This document shows, one piece after another, positions 8,821 through 17,697 of a stretch of 64,000 nucleotides of DNA (positions are counted from its first letter, which is position 1; each line of letters begins with the position of its first letter). The stretch comes from Methylovorus mays (lineage in GTDB: Bacteria > Pseudomonadota > Gammaproteobacteria > Burkholderiales > Methylophilaceae), in contig NZ_JAJAVG010000004.1 of the NCBI RefSeq assembly GCF_020531915.1, positions 829,678 through 893,677 of the forward strand, read 5' to 3'. The notes beneath the pieces were generated by a model that saw only the letters and a list, made by a program, of their open reading frames with translations, was not told the DNA's origin and did not search any database. A program made the position numbers and the translations under genes.

Positions 8821-9594
8821 TCAGGCGATCGAATAGCCGGCGTCGACCAGCAGGCCGTGGCCCGACACGAACGACGCATCATCGGAAGCAAGGAACGCCA
8901 CCACGGTCGCAACCTCTTCCGGCAAGCCTGCCCGACCGGGGACGGTCGAGGCCGCGAAAGCGTCCTTCGCTTCAGTGCTCGGCCAGATGCGGTCCTGGAA
9001 CGGCGTGTCGATGATTCCAGGATTGACGGCGTTGACGCGCACGCCTTGCTTGAACAGTTCGATCGATGCGGTCTTGGTCAGCCCTAGTACTGCATGCTTG
9101 CTGGCGATGTAGAGACCGGCGTTTGCAAAGCCGATCACGCCGCCCATCGACGCGTTGTTGATGATGGTGCCGCCGCCTTGCGCCAGCATGGCCTTCGCCT
9201 CGTGCTTCATCGACCAGAAGACGCCACGGACGTTGGCATTGAAGATCGTGTCGTAGACCTCGTTCGACTGCTCCACGAACGGCGTGAACTCGCCTTCGGT
9301 ACCAGCATTGTTGAAAGCGACGTCGATCCGGCCATAGGTCGAGATCGTCGTGGCGACCAGATCGATCACGTCCTGCTCGATGTTGATGTCGGCAACAGCG
9401 GCCGTCGCTTCACCGCCTTCGTTCCGGATCTCGGCGGCGAGCGCTTCGATTTCAGGACGACGGCGCGCACTGACGACTACTTTGGCGCCACGGCGAGCGA
9501 GCTCGATGGCAGTAGCTCGGCCGATGCCGGAGCTTGCACCGGTGATCAACGCAACCTTCCCGGAAAGCGTCCGGGGCGAGACTTGAATGCTCAT
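8821..9594 (-). CDS. SDR family oxidoreductase
   Basis: This 257-residue classical SDR has TGASSGIG at 18-25, NNAG at 95-98, catalytic Ser149, and Tyr162/Lys166. I start it at the ATG at 9594 because CTGGAGAAAAAA precedes it at good spacing; an ATG six codons earlier lacks such a site. It is the first gene of a minus-strand run (SDR, exported ABM, ABM, OYE) and faces a LysR gene at 9736 across a 141-bp control region, so LysR regulation of the whole run is likely. Confidence 0.92.
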   Translation of the reverse strand: MSIQVSPRTLSGKVALITGASSGIGRATAIELARRGAKVVVSARRRPEIEALAAEIRNEGGEATAAVADINIEQDVIDLVATTISTYGRIDVAFNNAGTEGEFTPFVEQSNEVYDTIFNANVRGVFWSMKHEAKAMLAQGGGTIINNASMGGVIGFANAGLYIASKHAVLGLTKTASIELFKQGVRVNAVNPGIIDTPFQDRIWPSTEAKDAFAASTVPGRAGLPEEVATVVAFLASDDASFVSGHGLLVDAGYSIA

Positions 9595-9639
9595 TTTTTT
9601 CTCCAGATTCAAATGGTTAGACCGTAAAGAAGCGAGATA

Positions 9640-9650
9640 TAGGACTCCTA
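9640..9650. promoter_or_regulatory. Palindrome, candidate LysR operator
   Basis: A perfect 11-bp dyad TAGGACTCCTA lies in the gap between the divergent SDR (start 9594) and LysR (start 9736) genes. A LysR protein controlling the SDR-ABM-OYE run would be expected to bind in this gap. The A+T-rich stretch that follows (9688-9715) is a plausible promoter for the LysR gene. Function is inferred from position and symmetry only. Confidence 0.4.
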
Positions 9651-9735
9651 CTCCTTTCTTTGACGGTATTCTGGAGCGTTCGATTGATATGATAAAGTAG
9701 CCAATATTTGTTACGATGATGAATGAGGCTCAACA

Positions 9736-10617
9736 ATGGAGAACGCAGAACTCGCCGAGTTGGCCGTATTTGCGTCAGTTGCAAGGCACCTGAGCTTCCG
9801 CCAAGCAGCTACGGAACGGGGGACGTCCGCTTCGGCGGTAAGTCATTCGATACGCAGCCTCGAGGGCCGCGTGGGCGTGCGTCTTTTTCATCGCACCACG
9901 CGCAGCGTGTCTCTGACGGAAGCGGGCGAAGCGCTGCATGCCCGGTTGCAGCCAGCACTAGCTGACATGCGGAGCGCCCTGGATGGGTTGAACTCGTTCC
10001 GTGCCACACCGTTCGGCACTATCAGGTTAAATGTTCCAAACTCGATCGCGCCCTATGTGTTGGGGGATGCAATGGAACTCTTGGCCGCCAACTCTGGGCT
10101 GAAGTTGGAAGTCGTTGCCACCGACGCGCTAGTCGATATCGTGCAGGAAGGTTTCGATGCAGGTATTCGCTTCGGTGAGCGCCTGTCGCAGGACATGATC
10201 GCGGTGCGAATCAAGCCAAAGTTTCGATTTACCGTCGTCGGTTCACCAAGCTACTTCGAGAGGAAGCCACCTCCCATGGCACCTCACGATCTGCATGATC
10301 ACGATTGCATTCGATATGCTTTTCCGAGCGGGACTACCTTTAATTGGGAGTTCGTCAAGGAGGGCGAGATAGTGAAGGTCGAGGTCGCTGGTCCCCTGAC
10401 GGTCGATAGCCAGGAATTGATGGCGGATGCGGCAGCAAGGGGGCTGGGCCTCGCATACATATGGGAGGATCGCGCCGCTCCGTATCTGCGCGACGGCCGA
10501 CTGCGCCGCTGCCTCGAAGACTGGTGCACCACCGACGAAAGCGTGTTTCTCTACTTCCCGAGCCGCAAGCACCAATCGGCGGGGCTGAGAGCGTTGGTTG
10601 AGATCATGAAGGCGTGA
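9736..10617 (+). CDS. LysR-family transcriptional regulator
   Basis: This 293-residue regulator has an N-terminal winged helix (VFASVARHLSFRQAATERGT, then SAVSHSIRSLEGRVGVRLFH) and an effector domain of normal length, with IVQEGFDAGIRFGERL typical of the CrgA/DsdC-like subgroup. GAGG precedes the ATG. It diverges from the SDR-ABM-OYE run, which is its most likely target. A second, unrelated LysR gene follows in the same direction. Confidence 0.93.
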   Translation: MENAELAELAVFASVARHLSFRQAATERGTSASAVSHSIRSLEGRVGVRLFHRTTRSVSLTEAGEALHARLQPALADMRSALDGLNSFRATPFGTIRLNVPNSIAPYVLGDAMELLAANSGLKLEVVATDALVDIVQEGFDAGIRFGERLSQDMIAVRIKPKFRFTVVGSPSYFERKPPPMAPHDLHDHDCIRYAFPSGTTFNWEFVKEGEIVKVEVAGPLTVDSQELMADAAARGLGLAYIWEDRAAPYLRDGRLRRCLEDWCTTDESVFLYFPSRKHQSAGLRALVEIMKA

Positions 10618-10742
10618 GGTAACACCGGATTCGATCGGCAAATGCAGGGGTCGATACCGCGAGATGGGCCAGTTCAAGCAATCTAATGGAATCGGGTGCC
10701 GCAGATCACCTTGTTTCGTTCTAGAAAAAAAGCGAGAGACGG

Positions 10743-11663
10743 ATGGAATTTATTCAATTAATGCGTGTGTTCTCGAAATTGGCAGAGCTCGGAAGTTTCA
10801 CGAAGGTCTCCGATGCGATGGAAATTGGTCGCCCTCAAGTGACGGTTGCCATTCAAGAACTTGAAACGAAGCTCGGCGTCCGACTTTTCCAAAGAACGAC
10901 AAGAAAGGTCAGCCTCACCCAGGAGGGAGAGAGTTTTTACGAACGAGCCGAAGAGATTCTTCGGAGCGTATCAGAGATTTCGACGATGTTCGGTACTTCC
11001 GGAGCACCGCCTGCGGGCAGGGTACGCTTGAATATTTCTGCCGCGCTCGCACAACAAAAATTCATGGATCTATTGATGCAATTCCACAGGCTTCACCCTG
11101 GGATTGAGCTTATCCTTGGCGTGACCGATCGTGCGGTCGATTTGATTTCTGAAGGGGTGGACTGTGCATTGAGGATTGGCGAGCTACGCGATTCCAGCAT
11201 GGTGGCGCGGAGGATCGGCAACGCGGTAATGGTGACTTGCGCGTCGCCAAGCTATTTTGCGGAGTTCGGAAGCCCTAGTTCAATCGAGGATCTTCCGAGC
11301 CATCGAAGCGTAAGTTTCGTGTCTGGTATGAGCAACCGCCCGTTGCCATGGCACTTCAGCATTAACGGAGAAGATCGTACCTATACCGGCCGCGGAAGCA
11401 TAAGCGCCAACGAATCGAAAGCGTATATTCGATGTGGTTTGGCTGGGTTCGGCATCATTCAAGCCCCCGGCATCGCCGTTGATGAACATCTTGCCAGCGG
11501 GGCTCTCATTGCGATTCTTGATGATATTAAACCAGCGCCCCGGCCGATATCGCTCATTTATCCGACACGAAGCTATTTAGCACCTCACCTTCAAATTTTC
11601 TTCAACTGGTTAGTGGAGAGATTTGTGAGCATCGACGATATTTGGATAGAAAGCCAAACTTAG
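10743..11663 (+). CDS. LysR-family transcriptional regulator, A+T-richer
   Basis: This 306-residue LysR protein has its helix-turn-helix in residues 1-60 (VFSKLAELGSFTKVSDAMEI, VTVAIQELETKLGVRLFQRT) and an effector domain (AVDLISEGVDCALRIGELRD). GAGAGAC precedes the ATG. Codon choice is visibly more A+T-rich than in the flanking SDR and LysR genes, a feature shared with the nitronate monooxygenase gene that follows convergently. This suggests the pair came from another donor. The target is unknown; nitronate monooxygenase is the obvious neighbour but is convergent, not divergent. Confidence 0.92.
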   Translation: MEFIQLMRVFSKLAELGSFTKVSDAMEIGRPQVTVAIQELETKLGVRLFQRTTRKVSLTQEGESFYERAEEILRSVSEISTMFGTSGAPPAGRVRLNISAALAQQKFMDLLMQFHRLHPGIELILGVTDRAVDLISEGVDCALRIGELRDSSMVARRIGNAVMVTCASPSYFAEFGSPSSIEDLPSHRSVSFVSGMSNRPLPWHFSINGEDRTYTGRGSISANESKAYIRCGLAGFGIIQAPGIAVDEHLASGALIAILDDIKPAPRPISLIYPTRSYLAPHLQIFFNWLVERFVSIDDIWIESQT

Positions 11664-11828
11664 CCGCTCTGGCATCCTTAGACTTGTCTTAACTTCCCAA
11701 GCCCCTTTGCCCCGCCTCCTAGCGAGTGCGCGGGGAGACGGGGTGAAAATTGGCAGCGAAAGCTGAATTTCGCAATTCCAGTAATGAGGAACGTCAGATC
11801 AGACAATTCACCCTAAGAGGCGGATGAG

Positions 11829-12806
11829 TTATATGGCTAGCTCATCCACCACTTCGGCAACAGTCTTGATGCGACGAATGTTTCCAATACCTGTTCCGAG
11901 CGAAATATAGCCGTCGTCAGTATTGCCTTCCAGCATACCAATTCGCAAACCACGCAGCCCGCCCATCAGCTTGCCAAGATCTTCGTTGCTGGCGCCCGCT
12001 TTATCCAACTCTACTAATTTATGCGCCAGTTTTCCGGGCAGGGATCGGTAGTAATCAGGCATTGTGCGGAAGAGAAGCAAATCAAGCCCGTTGGAAGAGA
12101 CAATCTTGTCCTTTACAGATTGAGGAACGCGGCTTTCCACGGTGCTAATAAACGCGGAACCCACGGAAACTCCACTGGCACCCAAGGCGTGCGCTGCCCG
12201 AGCCGTGCGCTTGTCGGAGATCCCACCGGCGGCCAAGACGGGTACATCTCTTGCCGCATCGACGATCAGTGGAACAATAGAGAAGGTGCCAAGGGCCGTG
12301 CCAGGCAGAGTACCACCTTCGTCAAAACCAGTAGCAACAATAATATCAGCACCAGCATTCTCGGCGAGTCGAGTGTTTTCCGGCGTAGGATTAAGGTCGC
12401 GGTAGATGATTTTGATCCCAGCCTCCTTTAATTCGTCAAACAATTTGGGAATTACCGCTCCTTCACCGTAGCCGGTGTATAGGGTCGCTTTGACACCCTC
12501 TTCCTTCATCACTTTCAGGATATGCGGAGTCCAAATGTCGTTCTCCGCCATCGGGATCAAGTTAACGCCAAACGGCTTATCTGTGAGCGCTTTTGTCTTT
12601 CTGATTTCGTCGCGCATCTTTTCGGCGGTCTCCTCCGGAGTCGATACTGCGGTCTCGGCAGTTAGTCCTGCGTTGGGGCCGAGGACTCCCAGGCCACCGG
12701 CATTGCCAACAGCCGCGACTAGACGCGCGTCAGTCAACCAAGAGAGAGGAGCCTGAATAACAGGCTTTTCGATTCCGAGAATTTTACAGATGCGATTGAT
12801 ATGCAT
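11829..12806 (-). CDS. Nitronate monooxygenase / 2-nitropropane dioxygenase family
   Basis: This 325-residue FMN-dependent TIM-barrel protein oxidises alkyl nitronates to carbonyls and nitrite in characterised members. PVIQAPLSWLTDARLVAAV and GGLGVLGPNAG form the N-terminal FMN region; PVLAAGGISDKR and GASGVSVGSAF are the phosphate-binding segments. I place the start at the ATG at 12806, after a GGAAC ribosome-like site; the open frame extends 68 codons further upstream, but that part has no resemblance to the family. Base composition is lower in G+C than in most island genes. It is convergent with the LysR gene at 10743. Confidence 0.88.
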   Translation of the reverse strand: MHINRICKILGIEKPVIQAPLSWLTDARLVAAVGNAGGLGVLGPNAGLTAETAVSTPEETAEKMRDEIRKTKALTDKPFGVNLIPMAENDIWTPHILKVMKEEGVKATLYTGYGEGAVIPKLFDELKEAGIKIIYRDLNPTPENTRLAENAGADIIVATGFDEGGTLPGTALGTFSIVPLIVDAARDVPVLAAGGISDKRTARAAHALGASGVSVGSAFISTVESRVPQSVKDKIVSSNGLDLLLFRTMPDYYRSLPGKLAHKLVELDKAGASNEDLGKLMGGLRGLRIGMLEGNTDDGYISLGTGIGNIRRIKTVAEVVDELAI

Positions 12807-13089
12807 GGCGACGTTCCAGTGTAGATTCAGTAAAAGCAAAAAATTGGGCGCTTCGGATAATCGATGATCCTTGAACGAGAGGCTACGCCAAGTGGAGACG
12901 GAAAAAATTAGCCCGTCGGATAAAACACTGTTATTGATTTTCTTAACAAGCGGCTTCTCGATATTCAAGACGATACTTTCTTCTTTCGACTGAACATGCT
13001 TGAGGTGCAAGCGGCTCCGATGCGTCTTTAGTAAGTCATTTATGACGAAATAAAATCTAGATAGGAGAATCTCTGCCGAGAAGTGGCCA

Positions 13090-13127
13090 GCACGTCGGCA
13101 CGCTCAAATATGGCAACCCGCGCGACC
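13090..13127 (+). other. Aldehyde-dehydrogenase-like relic in a long gene-free gap
   Basis: The gap 12807-13445 has no convincing gene. At 13090-13127 the plus strand reads GCACGTCGGCACGCTC followed by AAATATGGCAACCCGCGCGA, nearly identical to the sense strand of the aldehyde dehydrogenase gene at about 13940-13979 (encoding HVRTLKYGDPRD). It is therefore a small inverted copy, encoding HVGTLKYGNPRD in one frame. It is too short to function and probably marks a decayed second gene or a rearrangement. The rest of the gap holds the terminator at 13312-13346, the NMO promoter region, and G+C-rich sequence I cannot assign. Confidence 0.55.
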
Positions 13128-13311
13128 ACCATTCCGCACACCTGCCCGGATGGGACGGCCTTCGTGCCGTATCAGTAAGTCTGGAAAGTGCGGGCGGGGG
13201 ATGACCGCTGGCCCACAACGCGCTGGCGCTCACGCTGCGGTACGCGGTCTACAATCCGCATAAGCTGGCGTAGTTGGTCAAAAGCACACGTGTGTCTGCG
13301 GAAACTGTGTG

Positions 13312-13346
13312 AAAAAAAACCCGCCGCGAGGAGTTGCGGCGGGTTC
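13312..13346 (-). terminator. Rho-independent terminator of aldehyde dehydrogenase
   Basis: On the minus strand a 10-bp stem AACCCGCCGC / GCGGCGGGTT with an 8-nt loop is followed by a run of eight T. It lies about 100 bp after the stop codon of the aldehyde dehydrogenase gene (13446-14945), so it terminates that transcript before the nitronate monooxygenase promoter region. Confidence 0.85.
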
Positions 13347-13445
13347 GATAACGACAGCACCCTGTGAATCTATCCGTGGTTGCCGCCATCTATACATCAG
13401 GTCTGCTAGCGGACTTCAGGAAGTTCCTATAGGCCGAATCACTTG

Positions 13446-14945
13446 TCAGAACGGGTAAGTTCCCTTGTTGTGCTGGATCGTGACCCAGTGGTCTCTTGTT
13501 AGTTCATGGAGAATCCACTCACCACCGAAGCGCCCAAGACCGCTGTTCTTTTCGCCGCCAAAGGGGCCTGAGCGTGAATCGTCAACACTATGATCGTTGA
13601 TGTGCGTCATTCCTGCTTCGACGCCCAGCGCGAACCGGACTCCTCGATCTTGGTCTTGGGTGAACACTGCGGACGATAATCCGAATTCCGTCTCGTTGGC
13701 GACGCGCAAAGCTTCCTCATCACCGGAAACTTTGATAATCGGCGCGATTGGGCCGAACATTTCACTTTGAGCAAAGGGGGAGTCGTTATTGACATCGACG
13801 AATACATGGGGTGGCAGCACCAGACCTTGAGCATCTCCTCCCAGTAGCTGCTTAGCGCCGGTATCTTGGGCGAGCTTCAGCATGGCGAGATGTGCGGTGA
13901 GCTGCTTTTGGCTAATTACGGGCCCAATCGCCACAGCCGGGTCGCGCGGGTCGCCATATTTGAGCGTCCTGACGTGCTCGACAAATTGCTCCACGAATTC
14001 ATCATGCACCCTCGCGTCGACAATGATTCGGTTCGAGCTCATGCATATCTGACCCTGATGCAAGAATCGCCCGACGACAGCGCTACGAACAGCATGCTCC
14101 AAGTCGGCATCATCAAGCACAACGAGCGGCGCGTTACCGCCTAGCTCAAGCGCAACGCGCTTTATCCGTGGCCCAGTCATAGCGAGAGACCCGACCCGCC
14201 TGCCAACCCGCGTCGAGCCAGTAAACGAGATCATTCTGGGTACGGGATGCAAAGTAAAAGCATCTCCAATCTCTTCGGATGGACCAATGACGACGTTGAG
14301 CAGGCCGCCAGGTAATCCTGCTTCCTCAAAGATCTTCGCCAGCAGCAAAGCCCCAGTGACAGGGGTATATTCGGCAGGCTTCACAACAACAGCGTTTCCC
14401 AGAGCCAACGCCGGCGCCACTGACCGCTGGGTTAGATAGAGAGGAAAGTTCCACGGGCTGATCACTCCCACCACGCCGAGAGGCTGACGATACGCGCGAC
14501 TCTCTTTGCTAGGCGCATCAATGGGCAACAGACGTCCCTCGGTCCTGTATGGGAAGGTCGCAGCTTCTTGGGTGATTCCAACAGAGACCTGCCACTCCAT
14601 TTCAGCCTTGGTTCGGGTGCTGCCCGCCTCGCTGATAAGCCAATCCACGATTTCTTCATGTCGGGAAATCATGATGTCCGCAGCACGGGTCAGGACTCGT
14701 GCCCGCTCGTGCGGCGCTGCGGTACCCCATTGACGTTGAGCCTGCTCTGCTGCGCGATAGGCCTCGTCCAGATCGCTGGCGTTGGCGTTTGGGATTTCAA
14801 CCAAGGTCTCGCCTGTATAAGGATCGGTATCCATCCGCACAGTGCCAAGCCTTCCCGTCCGCCAATGGCCTGAGATGTACTGATCCGCAAACCCTTCATA
14901 GCGCCGCGGTGCGGTCGCCGCAGCGGAAAATTCGACATGAGACAT
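13446..14945 (-). CDS. Aldehyde dehydrogenase, NAD(P)-dependent (benzaldehyde/vanillin type)
   Basis: This 499-residue enzyme oxidises an aldehyde to the acid. All landmarks are present: Asn166 in SPWNFP, Lys189 in VVVKPAEYTP, the FTGST turn at 241-245, general base Glu267 in ELGG, and nucleophile Cys301 in GQICMS. The C-terminal PFGGEKNSGLGRFGG is intact. Overall pattern suggests the aromatic aldehyde group, though the substrate is uncertain. CGGAG precedes the ATG. It is followed by a strong terminator and preceded at 228 bp by an SDR on the same strand. Confidence 0.93.
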   Translation of the reverse strand: MSHVEFSAAATAPRRYEGFADQYISGHWRTGRLGTVRMDTDPYTGETLVEIPNANASDLDEAYRAAEQAQRQWGTAAPHERARVLTRAADIMISRHEEIVDWLISEAGSTRTKAEMEWQVSVGITQEAATFPYRTEGRLLPIDAPSKESRAYRQPLGVVGVISPWNFPLYLTQRSVAPALALGNAVVVKPAEYTPVTGALLLAKIFEEAGLPGGLLNVVIGPSEEIGDAFTLHPVPRMISFTGSTRVGRRVGSLAMTGPRIKRVALELGGNAPLVVLDDADLEHAVRSAVVGRFLHQGQICMSSNRIIVDARVHDEFVEQFVEHVRTLKYGDPRDPAVAIGPVISQKQLTAHLAMLKLAQDTGAKQLLGGDAQGLVLPPHVFVDVNNDSPFAQSEMFGPIAPIIKVSGDEEALRVANETEFGLSSAVFTQDQDRGVRFALGVEAGMTHINDHSVDDSRSGPFGGEKNSGLGRFGGEWILHELTRDHWVTIQHNKGTYPF

Positions 14946-15173
14946 GATGTTTTTCTCCGGTTAAGAAGCAGCCAATGGGTGCGGCAAGGTCGGGGATAGC
15001 ATCTGGCACAACTCAAACCGAGGGAAGGACCTAGATGACAAGACTGATGGCGCAACGCGCCATTGGAGATGGGTTGGCGCTAGAGATATCGCCGCATCTT
15101 CAGCGGTCTTGGGGATGGGAATATTTCCCTTTGACTCGCCAATAGGCCTGCCCGCCCCTCGTATGCACCCCAC

Positions 15174-16022
15174 TTAATCAGGGAAGTCAGTTGCGTCAGA
15201 TACTTCGCGCCAGGCCGTTAGATCTTTTTCCACTGCTGCCAATTTCTGGAATGCAAGATCGTTTGCAATCTTTCCCGCGAACAGATGCAGGGGAGGCTCA
15301 GCCGCACCTGCGGCTTGGATGATCAAAGAAGCGAGCTTGTTCGGGTCGCCCGCTTGCTTTCCGGCCATTTCATCCAGATGCACGTCGAGCAATGTTTGTG
15401 CGGCGGTGTATTCCCGGATGCTGTGCTGTGCGACTACCAGCGAACCGGACGACAGGAACTCGGTACGAACAGGCCCCGGATAGACCAAGGTTGCCTTGAT
15501 ACCGAATTCCGCGACTTCGGCCGCGAGAGCTTCCGTCAGTCCTGCAAGTGCGAATTTGGTAGCCGCGTAGATTCCCCATCCTGCATACCCGCCCTGAAAG
15601 CCGGCAATCGAACCGACATTGAAGACGTGTCCACTGCGCTGCTGACGCATATGAGGTAGCACGTGGCGGAGGACATGTGCTGGTGCAAAGAGGTTCACTT
15701 CAAAGTTGCGACGCAGTTCTTCGTCGGATGTCCCCTCTATGGTGCCCTGCAGACCATAGCCTGCGTTGTTGACAATCACATCGATTCGCCCGAATTGAGC
15801 GATGGCTTGAGCGACACAGGCCTGCACGCTGCGCTCATCGACGAGATCGACTTGTACGGGCAAAAACGTATCGGACGCAGGCCCAATCAGATCGACGAGC
15901 GAAGCCAATGTACGCGACGTAGCGACCACGTTGGCACCGCTTTTCAGAAGCTCGCGCACTAGCGCCAGACCGATGCCCTTTGAAGCACCGGTGACAAGCC
16001 ATGTTTTCTCGTTCTTACTCAT
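15174..16022 (-). CDS. SDR family oxidoreductase
   Basis: This 282-residue SDR has TGASKGIG at 11-18, NNAG at 85-88, catalytic Ser138 and Tyr152/Lys156, plus a roughly 40-residue C-terminal extension after the fold. It resembles the large group of SDRs acting on hydroxysteroid- or retinol-like substrates, but the real substrate is unknown. It faces the MdaB-like gene across a 424-bp gap that contains a long-range inverted repeat. The 228-bp gap to the aldehyde dehydrogenase downstream shows nothing notable. Confidence 0.92.
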   Translation of the reverse strand: MSKNEKTWLVTGASKGIGLALVRELLKSGANVVATSRTLASLVDLIGPASDTFLPVQVDLVDERSVQACVAQAIAQFGRIDVIVNNAGYGLQGTIEGTSDEELRRNFEVNLFAPAHVLRHVLPHMRQQRSGHVFNVGSIAGFQGGYAGWGIYAATKFALAGLTEALAAEVAEFGIKATLVYPGPVRTEFLSSGSLVVAQHSIREYTAAQTLLDVHLDEMAGKQAGDPNKLASLIIQAAGAAEPPLHLFAGKIANDLAFQKLAAVEKDLTAWREVSDATDFPD

Positions 16023-16168
16023 GATGATCCTCTAAGTGGATGGATAAAAGCGATGCAAGCCGCAATGGTCATCGTGCGGCAGTGTCGCTGCTGGCCGCAC
16101 TTGCGGCGTGGGTTGATTGATTATCTTCTCCACCATATCCACCGATGTGCACGATCAGGGATTAATGA

Positions 16169-16284
16169 TGCATAAAAGTCCGAATCTTCCCTGGGGCCGC
16201 ACCTGACGCTCGTAGCAGACGATAGTCTTCACTGACTTGTTCGCATCGACCTATCTGCCGGGTCAAAATTCGGATTTTTATGCA
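16169..16284. repeat. 17-bp inverted repeat pair in a divergent gap
   Basis: TGCATAAAAGTCCGAAT at 16169-16185 and ATTCGGATTTTTATGCA at 16268-16284 are inverted copies matching at 16 of 17 positions, 82 bp apart. They sit in the 424-bp gap (16023-16446) between a minus-strand SDR and a plus-strand MdaB-like gene. They could be two operators for one regulator, letting it bridge both promoters, or the ends of a 116-bp MITE-like insertion. The rest of the gap has no gene that I can see. Confidence 0.7.
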
Positions 16285-16446
16285 CTAACTGTGGAAGAAC
16301 AGACAGCCCAACTTCGCTGCTTTACCCGATAGTAAACGCAGCTACTGAGGTTGGAGACACCACATGTCGAGTCCACTTGGGCGACTAATGGCGATACCTC
16401 TCCAGCGCACGCTCCGGTTCGACTACCACATCTATCGAGGATTGAT

Positions 16447-17100
16447 ATGAAACACGCCTTAGTTATTAATGCATTTCAGTTGTATGAAGGATTCTCCAAG
16501 GGAGAGCTCAATAAGACGATGGCCAGCGTAATCCAGGAGGAGTTGGAGCGCAGGGGCTACGAGGTCCGAACGACGAATATCGAGCAGGGCTACGTCGTAC
16601 AAGAAGAAGTCGAAAAGCATCTATGGGCGGACGTAATCATCCTGCAGACCCCAATCCATTGGTTTGGCGCCCCTTGGATCTACAAGAAGTATGCCGACGA
16701 GATATTTACGGCAGGACTACTGCAGAAAGTTCTGATCGTGAACGATGGGCGTGTCCTAGGCGATCCCTCCAAACAGTACGGCACTGGCGGCTTGATGCAG
16801 GGCAAGAAGTACATGCTGTCCTTGACCTGGAATGCCCCGCGCGCGGCTTTTGACGACAAAGGCCAGTACCTCTTCGAGGGAAAGTCCGTCGACGACGTCA
16901 TGGTCGCCAACACCGCCAACTACCGGTTCTGCGGCGCAGAGGTTCTCCCTTCCTTCTCGTCTTTCAACGTCATCAAGGACCCGCATGTGGCCGAGGACAT
17001 CGTGCGGCTTCGCGAACACCTGGCGCAGCTCTTCCCGATCCCTGCAGCGGACGGCGGAGAAGAGACGGCGGCATGGCATGCGCAAGCAGCAACTGCCTGA
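16447..17100 (+). CDS. mdaB: MdaB-like NAD(P)H quinone reductase
   Basis: This 217-residue flavodoxin-fold enzyme performs two-electron reduction of quinones, avoiding semiquinone radicals. It matches E. coli MdaB in several blocks: LWADVIILQTPIHWFGAPW near 59-77, DPSKQYGTGGLMQGKKYML and SLTWNAP near 106-131. It is somewhat longer than the E. coli protein (193 residues) owing to a C-terminal tail. I chose the ATG at 16447 after GAGGATTG; the longer open frame from 16351 adds unrelated residues. It starts a tight plus-strand run with the flavin-reductase-like gene (13 bp gap) and the DUF6506-like gene. Confidence 0.88.
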   Translation: MKHALVINAFQLYEGFSKGELNKTMASVIQEELERRGYEVRTTNIEQGYVVQEEVEKHLWADVIILQTPIHWFGAPWIYKKYADEIFTAGLLQKVLIVNDGRVLGDPSKQYGTGGLMQGKKYMLSLTWNAPRAAFDDKGQYLFEGKSVDDVMVANTANYRFCGAEVLPSFSSFNVIKDPHVAEDIVRLREHLAQLFPIPAADGGEETAAWHAQAATA

Positions 17101-17113
17101 GCGGGGGACCACG

Positions 17114-17671
17114 ATGCGCCGGCTTGAAGCGTCAAAGACCTACCGGATACTTGAATCTGGCCCCATCGTCATGGTCTGCACAAACGATGGCGCACGCTCC
17201 AACATCATGACCATGGGTTTCCACATGATGGTTCAGCACGCGCCACCGTTGATCGGATGCGTCGTCGGCCCCTGGGATCACAGCTTCACCGCGCTCCGCG
17301 CGACCGGCGAATGCGTTCTCGCAGTGCCCGGTGCTGACCTGGCGCGCACTGTCGTTGACGTCGGAAACTGCAGTGGCGCGGAAGTGGACAAGTTCGAACA
17401 CTTCGGCTTGGCCACCTCCAAAGCTGCGAAGGTCAAAGCTCCGCTATTGAGCGACTGCCTCTATAACATCGAGTGTGTCGTGCACGACGACACACTGGTC
17501 GACAAGTATCAGCTTTTCATCCTCGAAGCTGTTGCTGCCTGGTCCAACGATTCGCGCAAGGAACGCCGCTTCTTGCACCACCACGGCGACGGCACGTTCA
17601 CTGCCGACGGGGAGCGCTTCGATTTGCGAGACCGCATGACGCTTTGGAAGCAATTCCAAGTTGACCTGTAA
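17114..17671 (+). CDS. Flavin reductase-like (FMN-binding split barrel) protein
   Basis: This 185-residue protein fits the flavin reductase-like domain family: residues 14-60 (GPIVMVCTNDGARSNIMTMG), PLIGCVVGPWDHSFTALRAT and GECVLAVPGADLARTVVDVG form the split barrel that binds FMN. Members reduce flavin for partner monooxygenases or act on other substrates. The ATG at 17114 is 13 bp after the MdaB-like stop, with CGGGGG upstream. An open frame reaching back to 16832 overlaps mdaB and is a shadow. Clustering with a quinone reductase suggests joint flavin/quinone redox work. Confidence 0.85.
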   Translation: MRRLEASKTYRILESGPIVMVCTNDGARSNIMTMGFHMMVQHAPPLIGCVVGPWDHSFTALRATGECVLAVPGADLARTVVDVGNCSGAEVDKFEHFGLATSKAAKVKAPLLSDCLYNIECVVHDDTLVDKYQLFILEAVAAWSNDSRKERRFLHHHGDGTFTADGERFDLRDRMTLWKQFQVDL

Positions 17672-17697
17672 ATGCGTACACCTTTGGAGTTTCGGAT

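Noticed and set aside
12807..13010. N-terminal extension of the nitronate monooxygenase frame
   Set aside because: The 68 extra codons do not resemble the family, and a ribosome-like site precedes the internal ATG at 12806.
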